A stretch of 64,000 nucleotides of DNA from Capsulimonas sp039928515 (GCF_039928515.1 NZ_JBDSSZ010000112.1); one strand, 5' to 3'. Numbered from the stretch's first letter, positions 32,201 through 38,956 are shown. Translations and numbers: made by a program. Notes: generated by a model from the letters alone, not told the origin.

Positions 32201-32376
32201 AATACACGAGCGTGTTCTTATTGTCGCAGTCCGTCATGGTGGAGGCAAAGGTGCAGCGCAACGGGAAAGGCGTCACGCTGATCGTGCAGCGCGCCGCGCC
32301 CTTCCGTGTTCCGAGGTTGGCGCAAAACGTCGCGCAGGGATATCCCGCGCGGCCGACGGCGCCCGTGCTTAGTTAA
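29215..32376 (+). CDS. dnaE2: DnaE2/ImuC-type error-prone DNA polymerase III alpha subunit, 1053 aa
   Basis: C-family polymerase. Residues 1-70 are a PHP domain ('HLHVHTEYSFLDGASRIEDL', 'AIAMTDHDHVSAAVKF'). Catalytic aspartates in 'TPDIDMDFPSSRRDEVFEHV' (about 372-390); further family motifs 'KFDILALRMLSAV', 'GAFQFESAAQMSL', 'VASVALIRPGPV', 'QEQVNDVFQAMTG' and 'YGFIEGHAASFAL'. A C-terminal OB fold ends the protein ('VRVAGINIRPHRPP'). The 1053-residue length fits DnaE2 rather than replicative DnaE (about 1160). It does translesion synthesis with ImuB after DNA damage. Start ATG 29215 lacks a clear ribosome site, possibly relying on coupling from imuB. Confidence 0.9.
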   Translation: MFSHLHVHTEYSFLDGASRIEDLVRAAAAMGMPAIAMTDHDHVSAAVKFTHCCRQYSVKPILGAEVTMEDGTHLTLLAETRAGYANLCRLLTLSYADGGRLTPRLRWSHLSPLAAGLICLSGCIRGRIAWHVLRHEYSAAKVMAERLAVWFPGAFYIELQDDLTPGSERVARELAMLADSIGAPAVATNNVHYAAPYGFVAHDLLRCVRAGVTVREVHPDRPFNNQRYLKSAFEMQQLFGWRPDALANTVRISDRCEDVLPAGEDITPKFAGGDAALELRRLAYDGARRRYRSAPAGLRGRLEHELSVITTLGYADYFLMVRDVVRWARAQGIRATGRGSAADCCVAYCLDLTDVDVIARNLPFARFLVPGKTPDIDMDFPSSRRDEVFEHVVRTYGEPNVAVVCTFHTYWARSAIRDIGKALALPADALTFLARHISHFVHAGEIGAAFDGYAELRPHKALRDQFQALFYLCAQIAGFPRHMGSHSSGVVISRVPLATIAPLSPSARGITQIWTLDKDDAETVGAIKFDILALRMLSAVADAEDELARSHPDFAYDRIPMDDDATYNMIQSGKAIGAFQFESAAQMSLAVTLQPTHFEDLVASVALIRPGPVRGNVVNRFVAARNGYARVDVLHPALEISLAKTYGCVVFQEQVNDVFQAMTGCSEGEADAMRKALTRHTKEGTLDQAGMEFIERARRRWPDLRPKTAFMIWQQIAGWAGYGFIEGHAASFALTGYRTAYLSVHHPAPFYAGLMSEQPMGFYSANSLAAEARRRGVQILPLDINESGDKCHAQTDDALRLGFRLLADLRAEDIAAVLEVRASRPFASLLDFCARLPLRRDALENLILAGAFDSLHPERRGLLWALDQTICTAMSYRSTGGVQRELALGEAAALSTPCSNIDDFSAWERFLWTWRLTGVTAECHVMSHFRDQLRARGFITAMEAQQALDGSIVRVAGINIRPHRPPTRSGKPVLFSSLEDETEILQLITFGQAIDKYTSVFLLSQSVMVEAKVQRNGKGVTLIVQRAAPFRVPRLAQNVAQGYPARPTAPVLS

Positions 32377-32568
32377 TGCTTGTATGGCTGGAGCAAATGA
32401 AAACTGAGTGCTTGTATGGCAGAAGCGAACGGAAGACTATGTGCTTGTATGGAATTTTTGGGACCGTTCTCCCCCTGGGCTCAGCTGGGCCAGCTTGATT
32501 GTATGAAAATATGGGGCGCGTCTCCACCGATGAGAATATATTGATCGATTAATAGAAAGGAACATCAA
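32377..32568. repeat. three direct repeats TGCTTGTATGG in the dnaE2 - 32569 gap
   Basis: The 11-mer TGCTTGTATGG occurs at 32377, 32409 and 32442 (spacings 32 and 33 bp, three helical turns), with a degenerate fourth copy near 32492. The gap also holds ATTGATCGATTAATA (32540-32554), which recurs at 39502-39516. No gene is seen in the gap. The repeats could be binding sites for a regulator of the next gene. Confidence 0.6.
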
Positions 32569-32967
32569 ATGAGCAGTGCAACCTTAGAGGCTACGGAGAA
32601 GGCAGGAGTTACGGACACGGCGGGAGGAGTTATGGACGCAAACGAGATCGCGGAAAAGTACACCATCACGGCGGCTCCAGTGGACGCGGTGAATGGTCAG
32701 ATTCCGCAGAAGTTCATCGATCTATTGAAGAAAGCGAAGGCGGATGACGAGATGCGGGTCTTCACCGTGGGCTTCAAGCCGGCAGTGGAGGACGAAAACG
32801 CCCCGCGTCGCCGCGCCACGGATATGACTGCGACAGCGCTGGTGGTCGTGGAATTTGGCGAAGCGAAGATCCTTTCCTGGAACAAGCCGACCTTGGAAAT
32901 GTCGGAGCACGAGGACGCCTTTGCGGAGGCGGCGCTGCGGGCCGTGGCGCGTGCTGGTGACGATTGA
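32569..32967 (+). CDS. hypothetical protein, 132 aa
   Basis: ATG 32569 follows AAAGGAAC. The first 25 residues are Thr/Gly/Glu-rich; the rest is a small alpha-beta domain with 'VFTVGFKPAVEDENAPRRRA' and 'TALVVVEFGEAKILSWNKP'. No known family. Preceded by three direct repeats and followed by a 40-bp palindrome, so it is an independent transcription unit. Confidence 0.65.
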   Translation: MSSATLEATEKAGVTDTAGGVMDANEIAEKYTITAAPVDAVNGQIPQKFIDLLKKAKADDEMRVFTVGFKPAVEDENAPRRRATDMTATALVVVEFGEAKILSWNKPTLEMSEHEDAFAEAALRAVARAGDD

Positions 32968-32986
32968 GTTTTAAGTTGCGCCCAAA

Positions 32987-33026
32987 CAAACAAGCCTTGC
33001 CGGCGATCGCCGGCAAGGCTTGTTTG
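32987..33026 (+). terminator. 40-bp perfect palindrome after gene 32569
   Basis: The arms 32987-33006 and 33007-33026 are exact complements, centred on GGCGATCGCC. As RNA it would form a very stable hairpin starting CAAACAAGCC. Only three T follow the stem on the plus strand (TGTTTGCA), so termination may be bidirectional but not classical. Confidence 0.65.
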
Positions 33027-33335
33027 CATAGTTGTTCATCCGCCTGACACGATCATGTATATTGCACAAACAAAAGAATTATCCCGCATGGATGCTCCTC
33101 CGCTTTAGTGCGCCTTAGCTGAATCTTCTTAACATAAAGTATCGGGAGATCTAGGATGATTGATCCTGGCAAACCTGTGCGCTTCCGCTCGAAATCAACA
33201 ATGACTATTCTATAAGCGGGAGAAAGGAAGAGCGAAACCGAGTGGTGAGGTCTGGCAACCCAAATTCGCCAGGCAAAAGGATCTGCAAAAGCTACATCCG
33301 GGGGCCTAATCCCGGGGCGTCGCTGTCGCAGATCC
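33027..33335. other. no convincing gene
   Basis: Frames are open on both strands here but none has a ribosome site or a protein-like composition. A small hairpin (CCGGGGG...CCCCGG, about 33297-33317) is present. Probably non-coding or remnant sequence. Confidence 0.5.
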
Positions 33336-33446
33336 ATGAACGAGAAAGGGATATCCACTACTATGGACATCGAAGCTTGGTTTACCGTAATCAGTATCGC
33401 ATTCGCGATCGCGGCCCTGGTCCTTCACATCATCAGCATTGCCTAA
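33336..33446 (+). CDS. 36-aa single-span membrane protein (possible)
   Basis: ATG 33336 gives a 36-residue peptide whose last 25 residues are hydrophobic: 'WFTVISIAFAIAALVLHIIS'. A start at ATG 33363 gives 27 residues with the same helix. Ribosome sites are weak. Small membrane peptides of this type occur as toxins or lysis regulators, but nothing here shows which. Confidence is limited by the short length. Confidence 0.4.
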   Translation: MNEKGISTTMDIEAWFTVISIAFAIAALVLHIISIA

Positions 33447-33813
33447 TGATAGATGATGCATGTCTTCCGGCTGATGCAAGTAGCCGATGACATTTCCTGG
33501 TCTTGCAGTCGCTGGCGTCCATCGTGACATGGGCTCCAGCGACAACTACCCCTATTTTCCCACATTTTGCGAGGTTTTGCACCTCTCCTGAATAACTTTG
33601 GCGCCGTTATTATAAGTATTGGCGAGGGATGGCTGGATCTGGAGGACTTTTTGGCGGAAGACTCGCCGCAGCAAGTCTCCAATTCGCTGCGGATTCTCGA
33701 CCGTCCAAAAATTCTTAGAGATTTCCTGCGTCCGTCCAGTACAAACCGGACCGCTGTGACCCCTAGGCATAGACCATCACAGGTCTGAACTCACCGCTTA
33801 AAGGAGATTGTCT
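33447..33813. other. about 370 bp without a clear gene
   Basis: Two frames are open, 33567-33788 on the plus strand and 33552-33770 on the minus strand, and both give plausible-looking peptides, but neither has a ribosome site. I see no RNA gene. An AGGAG at 33796-33807 belongs to the next gene. Confidence 0.4.
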
Positions 33814-34020
33814 ATGCACTGGGGACCCTGGGCGCTGTTTATCGCCCATCATCAGAATATTCAGATACCGCCAATCCTGGCCGACGAATTGGATCATGCA
33901 TTGCTTCATTGTCTGTTGGAGCCACTCTTTAAGAAAGCCCAGAAGGAAATAGTAAAGTGGTGGCGCAAACGCTGCCAGGGCGCGGATAATCGACCAGGCC
34001 CAGACTCTTCAGTTCGCTGA
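33814..34020 (+). CDS. small Trp-rich protein, 68 aa, convergent and overlapping the HerA gene
   Basis: ATG 33814 has GGAG 7 nt upstream. Begins MHWGPWALFIAHHQNIQIPP, with 'VKWWRKRCQ' near the end; the N-terminal segment may be membrane-associated. Its last 92 bp run antisense into the 3' end of the HerA-like gene, which is unusual for a dense element. Whether the overlap is functional is unknown. Confidence 0.5.
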   Translation: MHWGPWALFIAHHQNIQIPPILADELDHALLHCLLEPLFKKAQKEIVKWWRKRCQGADNRPGPDSSVR

Positions 34021-35680
34021 TATTCGCGCTGAAGGCGGAGCTGGTGATCGACTGCCGGCTCCGCTTTGCCAGCTCGTCGCGCGTAAGGGCCTTCGGATGC
34101 GTCGTCAGGAGCTGCTCGACGATGCGCCCCTGCGCCGCCGGTAGCCGCTGGATCCACGCCTGGTGGAGCTGAGCGCGCGTGGCCGGTGGCGTTGACGATT
34201 TCGCCTTCGTCCGTCCGGATGCCGTCAGCGCCACCATTCCTCCGGACGGATAGCAGATCAGCCCTGCGTCCTTCATCCGCGTAATATGCGCACTGAACGC
34301 GCTGCTCTTGCTGGAGATATCGGAATAGACCGCCACATTGGAGCGGTCGACGCCTTTGACCCCAAGCCGCTCAAAGCTGGCCAGCGTGTCCAGGATCCGT
34401 TGCTGCGGCGCCGGAATGGAGCTCTTGGCAGGGATCATGTATCCTGGGGGAGCAGTCTTTGGCGTGGGAGGCTTCTCCGCCCTTTCTCGGATGATTTCAG
34501 ACTTCGGCTCAGGTTCCGCGTAGACAAGCGCGGCCGGCGCTGGCGGCCGCACGCGCGCGATCGCTTCATGGAGGCGTACTACCTGGTCTGTAATCTCCCG
34601 CGCATGGTCCGCGAGCGCCGCTGCCGTCTCCTGAAGCTGGCTGACTTGCTCCTCGGAAACCACCGGAACTTCGATGCGCACTTCCACCAGCTTCTCCACA
34701 GTCTGAATCTCACCTCCCGGCCGCGCCTTCAGCTCCGCGATCTGCCGGCGAAGCTGCTCCACCGTCGACGCCTCCGCCTCGGCTTGGGCCGGGAGGTCCG
34801 TGAGCTGGGCGAGCAAGGCGGCGATCGCCGCCGGCGCGGGCGGCGGCGCATAGGCCCCGGCCCCCACCGCGCTTGCGTCTGGATGCGACGTCGTAACCGC
34901 GCCGGTCAGCACCACTTGTAGGTCCGTGATGCGTTCCCCGTCGGCGCCGACAAAGGCCGGCCCAGAAATATAGAACTGTCCGGGTCGGAGGCGCTTCAAA
35001 GCAACGCGTGATCGCGCATCCATCCCCAGACCTTCCCCGGCGCGCTTCACGTCCACGTCTTGATCCGTGAGCCCTATCATTTTGTTGAGCAAATCGCCGG
35101 CGGCGTCCTTATGAACCTTAGCGAGGCGCTGGGTGGCTAAGATCGGTGCAAATCCGCGCTTGCGACCTTGGCTACATAGTTGTATCACGGCGTCCGTCGA
35201 TTCCGCGTCTCCGGATCCTCGCTCTGGCGCGAAAACGTGTGCTTCGTCGATCACAACGAGCAGCGGCCGCCACATCTCACGCGGCAGCCCCATCAGCTCC
35301 TGGAGGAAGATGCGCACGAACTTTCTCTTGTCGCTGGGAGATAAATCGTAGAGATCGATCACGGCCGATGCGCGCAGCTCCACCAGGCGCCGGCAGAGCA
35401 GGGCGGCCGAAGCCGGTTCCGCAGGCACATCGCCTTCTTTACCAGCCAGGATGAAATCGAATTTTTCGCGCAAGCTCGCGAACTCGCCCTCCGGATCGAG
35501 CACGATCTGCTGCACGTGGCCATGGGTCTGCTCCAGGATATATCGGAGCGCACGGCTCTTGCCGCCGCCGCTCGCCGCCTGGATCAGCAGGCGTGATGAG
35601 AGCAGGCGCCCCAGGTCCAGCGCGGCGCCGGGCGCGCCTTCTTCAATGGGCAGGAGTGGGATCATAGGATTCATCGTCAT
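33929..35680 (-). CDS. HerA/FtsK-type ATPase with two C-terminal winged-helix repeats, 583 aa
   Basis: Walker A 'LIQAASGGGKSRALRYILE' (residues about 32-50) and Walker B 'RPLLVVIDEAHVFAPE' (about 141-156), then 'LCSQGRKRGFAPILATQRLA' (sensor/arginine region), the pattern of HerA-type DNA translocases (DUF87). Residues 290-400 are linker and coiled coil. The C-terminus holds two similar winged helices: 'SSKSSAFSAHITRMKDAGLI' (about 455-475) and 'SITSSAFSANISELKSLGLV' (about 545-565). This could pump or guard DNA, either as a phage or plasmid maintenance factor or as part of a defence system; no nuclease partner is adjacent. Confidence 0.85.
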   Translation of the reverse strand: MTMNPMIPLLPIEEGAPGAALDLGRLLSSRLLIQAASGGGKSRALRYILEQTHGHVQQIVLDPEGEFASLREKFDFILAGKEGDVPAEPASAALLCRRLVELRASAVIDLYDLSPSDKRKFVRIFLQELMGLPREMWRPLLVVIDEAHVFAPERGSGDAESTDAVIQLCSQGRKRGFAPILATQRLAKVHKDAAGDLLNKMIGLTDQDVDVKRAGEGLGMDARSRVALKRLRPGQFYISGPAFVGADGERITDLQVVLTGAVTTSHPDASAVGAGAYAPPPAPAAIAALLAQLTDLPAQAEAEASTVEQLRRQIAELKARPGGEIQTVEKLVEVRIEVPVVSEEQVSQLQETAAALADHAREITDQVVRLHEAIARVRPPAPAALVYAEPEPKSEIIRERAEKPPTPKTAPPGYMIPAKSSIPAPQQRILDTLASFERLGVKGVDRSNVAVYSDISSKSSAFSAHITRMKDAGLICYPSGGMVALTASGRTKAKSSTPPATRAQLHQAWIQRLPAAQGRIVEQLLTTHPKALTRDELAKRSRQSITSSAFSANISELKSLGLVDYPRPGSVCATTLLFPSGLS

Positions 35681-35698
35681 TTCTTTACAAAATACTCA

Positions 35699-35890
35699 TT
35701 GACATCGGCTTTGCCCGGTGGTATTATTTCCGTGCTCCTTGTGCGCCGGCCGCGTCTAGGTCGACATAAAATGACAGGGCGCTGCGCCCCGAAACACAGT
35801 GTAGGCTGAGTGCAGATATCGACAATGCCAAAAGCCGAAACCAGCATCCCCGCGAGGCGATATCCTGCGCGGGGACCCCTTCTTATTCTC
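35699..35890 (+). ncRNA. candidate small RNA with consensus promoter
   Basis: -35 TTGACA (35699-35704), 17-bp spacer, -10 TATTAT (35722-35727) point rightward into 150 bp that has no open frame. The transcript would contain a GGGCG-ctg-CGCCC hairpin (about 35785-35797) and end at the stem CCCCGCG/CGCGGGG (35848-35854 and 35868-35874) followed by a pyrimidine-rich tail. Its 3' end reaches the 3' end of the leftward ART-like gene. Seen: promoter and stems; the RNA itself is inferred. Confidence 0.45.
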
Positions 35891-36479
35891 CTGCTCTGAC
35901 CTTCGACTTTCCTATCTCGCCTACGATTACCTCAATTTCGCGTACAAAACGCGGACGTGTCTTGTCGAGAGCCAAAATCTCATGTTCGCTGCGCCGCAAG
36001 AACAGCGCCAGGACGTCGGGCCTATCGACCACATATGCGCGGATGTGGCTCACGCCGCGCTCGTGGGCGAAGCGGGCTGCGGTTTGCGGATTCAGCGTGT
36101 AGGCGATCCAGTCAGTCTCTCCCGGCCGATGTGCGCGATATACCGTGATCTGCTCCGGCAGACGGCGCAGCGCGGCGATCTCCGATGGCTTCATAATGCT
36201 CGTCTCGCGGTTCTTGCGACTGGATGAGAAGAGCGTCTTCCACAAACCCAGATCGCTGTACCCCGTGTACGACACCCACAGCACGGAGAGCATATGCCAG
36301 TATCCATAGCTCGTAAGCGGCATGGAGAGCCTGGCGAAGCAGCGGATCGCCTCCGGCGTCCCTTCATGCCGCAGCACCTCGCTGGCAATCCGAGCGTCGA
36401 TCGCGCTTGGGCGAAAGTCGGGGCTGATATCTCGCCCCGAAATTGTAGGCGCAAGGTTTTTCATACGAGCACCCGCCAT
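35883..36479 (-). CDS. ADP-ribosyltransferase-like phage protein, 198 aa
   Basis: Start ATG 36479 or 36464. The C-terminal half has 'LPEQITVYRAHRPGETDWIA', 'YTLNPQTAARFAHERG' and 'LALFLRRSEHEILAL'. This layout (Y-R-[AG] ... [S/T]-x-[ST]-L-x4-A-x-x-F-A ... R-x-E-x-E-I) is that of a group of phage proteins with an ART-like fold, where Arg, Ser/Thr and Glu bind NAD. The conserved W-T of related proteins is 'YTL' here. The N-terminal 110 residues are helical. Could modify host proteins or RNA, or be non-catalytic. Confidence 0.55.
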   Translation of the reverse strand: MAGARMKNLAPTISGRDISPDFRPSAIDARIASEVLRHEGTPEAIRCFARLSMPLTSYGYWHMLSVLWVSYTGYSDLGLWKTLFSSSRKNRETSIMKPSEIAALRRLPEQITVYRAHRPGETDWIAYTLNPQTAARFAHERGVSHIRAYVVDRPDVLALFLRRSEHEILALDKTRPRFVREIEVIVGEIGKSKVRAGE

Positions 36480-36515
36480 AATCTGTCAATATTCCGCCCC
36501 ATCTCCATATCAGCC

Positions 36516-36814
36516 TCAGAACCCTCTAACGGCGATCTCATGCCAGTATTCGTAAGTCTGGTCCGCCATTTCGACGGAGATGCCTGCATAAAGCAGCTGA
36601 GCATGCATCACGAGCGCTGTGTTGATGCGGTATGCACGGGTTGCCCAGGCATAGAAGACATGGCGGCCCCGAAATCTTCCATTACTCGATCGTACAAAGG
36701 TAATAGGCGTATCAGGCCTTGATCGAAGTCTCTTTTCACCTTGGCGAATCGCTCGTTTCGGTCGCATGATCTGATCCTCACATCTTCTATCGCGGCTTCG
36801 TTCAGATCCACCAT
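36516..36814 (-). pseudogene. small protein gene with an apparent frameshift in a G run
   Basis: ATG 36814 directly follows the HAD gene stop and reads MVDLNEAAIEDVRIRSCDRN to 'LYDRVMEDFG', after which the frame changes to Ala/Ser/Thr-rich sequence and stops at 36608. In the next frame the DNA continues 'GRHVFYAWATRAYRINTALV' and on to a stop at 36516, a good protein sequence. Adding one G to the GGGG run at about 36655 joins the halves into one protein of about 98 residues. Either a disrupted gene or a sequence error. Confidence 0.55.
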
Positions 36815-37351
36815 TCAAATGGCCTCACCATGCAAAATCGCGATCGCCTTCTCGGCGTCCACGTCCGTCAGTCCAACCGTATAATCCGTCCGCACGAAAT
36901 TCTCCGCAGGCGTCCCTATGACGGGGTCATCGTCGATTACTACGAAGCGATCGCACTCCGGAGCGCCGTCCAGGTACATCCGGATCTCCGACCAGCGATC
37001 GCTGCCAACGATCTGTATTGGCGGCTTGCCTGGGCGCCGGTCCGTCACGTCCGGCGTAATGCCGATGACGCGTTTTCGATGCTCCTGCAAGCCGTGCCGG
37101 GCAAGGAGCGCGCCCAGATACGCTGTGCTCCCGCAGTGGTGGCTGGACGAACGCCATGCGGACGAAATCACGATCCGCGCATCTGTCTCCTGGACGATGC
37201 GGCTCACCCGCAGGACGGCGGCGGGGTCGATCTTCCCCAGGTGCCACGCCAGGCGGTCCGCGTAGAGGCTGGGTTTGTTCTTGTAGACTTCGCCGGCCAT
37301 CCAGGCGTGAGAGTTCAGAACGCCGTCAAAGTCGAGGAAGATAAGTTTCAC
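36815..37351 (-). CDS. HAD-superfamily protein of the Swiss-army-knife RNA repair type, 178 aa
   Basis: Motif I 'LIFLDFDGVLNSHAWMAG' (D-x-D-G), motif II 'ARIVISSAWRSSSHHCGS' and motif III 'DRFVVIDDDPVIG' are all present. This variant with 'VISSAWR' belongs to the HAD group found in Swiss-army-knife RNA repair proteins and in phages; the likely reaction is phosphate removal from nucleic acid or a small metabolite. ATG 37351 overlaps the upstream stop (ATGA). Length is typical for a stand-alone domain. Confidence 0.8.
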   Translation of the reverse strand: MKLIFLDFDGVLNSHAWMAGEVYKNKPSLYADRLAWHLGKIDPAAVLRVSRIVQETDARIVISSAWRSSSHHCGSTAYLGALLARHGLQEHRKRVIGITPDVTDRRPGKPPIQIVGSDRWSEIRMYLDGAPECDRFVVIDDDPVIGTPAENFVRTDYTVGLTDVDAEKAIAILHGEAI

Positions 37352-37563
37352 CCTTTAATCCTCACGCGCCGCCAGCCGCCAGGCGGAACGTCCTCCGAAG
37401 GTCGGACTCCCGCCTCCGTCACCGCGAACCACACGTTAACGCTCGGCTCGGTGGGATCGCGGCGCGTTGAGCGCCAGATGCTCCGCTTGCCTTCCCGGTT
37501 CGTCGCCAAAACCGACGCAAAACGCCAGGATGTGACCACGGAGCAATCTTGCGTTGTTTCCAT
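37348..37563 (-). CDS. hypothetical protein, 71 aa
   Basis: Begins METTQDCSVVTSWRFASVLA; beta-rich with 'VNVWFAVTEAGVRPSE' and no known motif. It overlaps genes on both sides (ATGA at 37348-37351; TAATG at 37561-37565), so it is part of a tightly packed leftward operon of small genes. Confidence 0.55.
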   Translation of the reverse strand: METTQDCSVVTSWRFASVLATNREGKRSIWRSTRRDPTEPSVNVWFAVTEAGVRPSEDVPPGGWRRVRIKG

Positions 37564-37793
37564 TAGACCACCGCCGCGCCCGAGCGCGTCAGCGCCTCCT
37601 GCATATCATCGAGCTGCGGCGCATCAAGGTACAGGTACTCCCGGTCGCTTCCGCCAAATCCGAAGACGGGCGTGGCCAGCACAGGATACGCAAGCGGCGG
37701 GGAGCCTGCCTCCGCTTCGTTCTGCTCGTGGAAAATCTCATAATCCGACTCCGAGGTGAGCAGCGTCCATCCGTGAATTAATCTTAAATTCAT
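37563..37793 (-). CDS. hypothetical protein, 76 aa
   Basis: ATG 37793 has AAGG 6 nt upstream. Begins MNLRLIHGWTLLTSESDYEI; the end 'REYLYLDAPQLDDMQEALTR' suggests an alpha-beta fold. No family recognised. An open frame extends upstream to 38144 but overlaps another gene and lacks coding character. Confidence 0.55.
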   Translation of the reverse strand: MNLRLIHGWTLLTSESDYEIFHEQNEAEAGSPPLAYPVLATPVFGFGGSDREYLYLDAPQLDDMQEALTRSGAAVV

Positions 37794-37815
37794 AAAGAGC
37801 CTTTCGCATAGCCGA

Positions 37816-38133
37816 TTATTGGGGAATGAACTTGTGAAAGTTTTTGCTCGGGAATATCCTGTTTGCGATCTGTATTCCTGTGTCAGAGAGATGCACAAAC
37901 TGCCAAGTGATGTCCTCCGAAATATCACGCTCGAAGTGCTCCAGCAGTCCTTTGTTGACAAGGAAATCGTACGATGGAGCGTAGATATCGGATTTGAATT
38001 CAGCTCCACCTCTGGCAATGTCCCAAATTGCCTTATGTACAAGACTGTAGAAATCGCGATCAATCCCCCACTCCTGACGTTGCTGCTCCCAAGGTGCCAG
38101 CGTCCGTTTGAATTTTCCGCGAATGATCGCCAT
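37816..38133 (-). CDS. hypothetical protein, possibly winged helix, 105 aa
   Basis: ATG 38133, 7 bp after the previous stop and just behind GAGGA. 'SYDFLVNKGLLEHFERDIS' and 'WQFVHLSDTGIQIANRI' look like the recognition helix and wing of a winged-helix domain, but the match is weak. Arg- and Lys-rich N-terminus. Function unknown. Confidence 0.55.
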   Translation of the reverse strand: MAIIRGKFKRTLAPWEQQRQEWGIDRDFYSLVHKAIWDIARGGAEFKSDIYAPSYDFLVNKGLLEHFERDISEDITWQFVHLSDTGIQIANRIFPSKNFHKFIPQ

Positions 38134-38140
38134 GTGTTCC

Positions 38141-38398
38141 TCAATCCTCGCCTTTAGCATCCAGCCGCCCCGCGCCAAGCTCGTCAATATCGGCCTTGAT
38201 TGGCGCGAGCGCTGCGTCCGCCGCTTCCTGGTAATCGCTCCAAGCCTCCCGCGACGCCCCCGTGGCGTCCTGGAGGCGCTGGGCGGCCGCCGGGTCAGTG
38301 GGATGCAGTTTCTTCTGGGCCAAGGCGCTGGCGTGCTTGCCGCGCGCCTTGCGCATGTTTTTAGACGCTCGGTCCAAATTATTCGGTGTTTCGTCCAT
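38141..38398 (-). CDS. hypothetical coiled-coil protein, 85 aa
   Basis: Begins MDETPNNLDRASKNMRKARG; almost entirely helical with Ala, Lys and Gln, and a polar, charged profile. No recognised family. Its ribosome site AAGGAG follows immediately after a 9-bp hairpin (38410-38431). Confidence 0.55.
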   Translation of the reverse strand: MDETPNNLDRASKNMRKARGKHASALAQKKLHPTDPAAAQRLQDATGASREAWSDYQEAADAALAPIKADIDELGAGRLDAKGED

Positions 38399-38409
38399 AC
38401 TGTCTCCTT

Positions 38410-38431
38410 GCCCCTCAGCTTTCTGAGGGGC
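38410..38431 (-). other. 9-bp hairpin directly before the ribosome site of the 85-aa gene
   Basis: Arms GCCCCTCAG (38410-38418) and its complement (38423-38431), 4-nt loop. On the minus strand it is followed at once by AAGGAG. No T-run, so likely an RNA-stability or translation-control element. Confidence 0.5.
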
Positions 38432-38441
38432 AGTAACTCTG

Positions 38442-38699
38442 CTACGCGGCGTCGGCCGTGTTGTACCAGATTTCCAAAAGCCGCTCCAGATCGTCGGCGG
38501 CTTCCTGTTTCTCCCCGCCGTCGGCGATGTCGTTCTGGATCACCTGGAGGGCGGAGCGGAACTCGCGGACGGACACTCCGGAGATCGTGACATCGGGCTC
38601 GCCATCTTTGTGGAGCAGGATCTCGTGAAAAAGATCCTCGAACCAATATATGTACTCGTTCCCGTACTCGTCACTGGAGATTTCGAAGTGCTGGATCAT
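38442..38699 (-). CDS. hypothetical acidic protein, 85 aa
   Basis: Begins MIQHFEISSDEYGNEYIYWF; acidic with 'EAADDLERLLEIWYN' near the end. Small acidic proteins are common in phage accessory regions (DNA mimics, anti-defence), but nothing specific is recognised. ATG 38699. Confidence 0.6.
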   Translation of the reverse strand: MIQHFEISSDEYGNEYIYWFEDLFHEILLHKDGEPDVTISGVSVREFRSALQVIQNDIADGGEKQEAADDLERLLEIWYNTADAA

Positions 38700-38746
38700 A
38701 GCTTCTCGCTCCCCTCAACCGGCGAAGTTATTCATACCAATTCCCA

Positions 38747-38956
38747 TCACCAGTAAATGCGTTCAATGATTTCGTCGAGGTTCTCGACTGTGGGAGGCTC
38801 ATGCTTCCCTCCGTCTGTCGCAAGGTCTTCCGCCCATTCCATTTCATCAGGATGGACAACCCCTCGCATATGGGTTTGATAGAAGCGCAGAGCGGCGAGC
38901 ACGGTATTTGCTTCCCGTTCGTCGCTAAAGGTGGTTTCGCCGAGCTTGTACGCCAT
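38747..38956 (-). CDS. hypothetical protein, 69 aa
   Basis: ATG 38956 has AAAGGA upstream, immediately after a GC-rich hairpin (38971-38997). Begins MAYKLGETTFSDEREANTVL. Acidic C-terminus 'PTVENLDEIIERIYW'. A longer frame on the same strand (to 39099) is not preferred. Function unknown. Confidence 0.6.
   Translation of the reverse strand: MAYKLGETTFSDEREANTVLAALRFYQTHMRGVVHPDEMEWAEDLATDGGKHEPPTVENLDEIIERIYW

Noticed and set aside
32377..32452. Short CRISPR array
   Set aside because: Only three 11-bp repeats and no cas genes; more like regulator sites.
33053..33370. 105-codon minus-strand frame
   Set aside because: No ribosome site, ambiguous composition and competing frames on the other strand; not listed as a gene.
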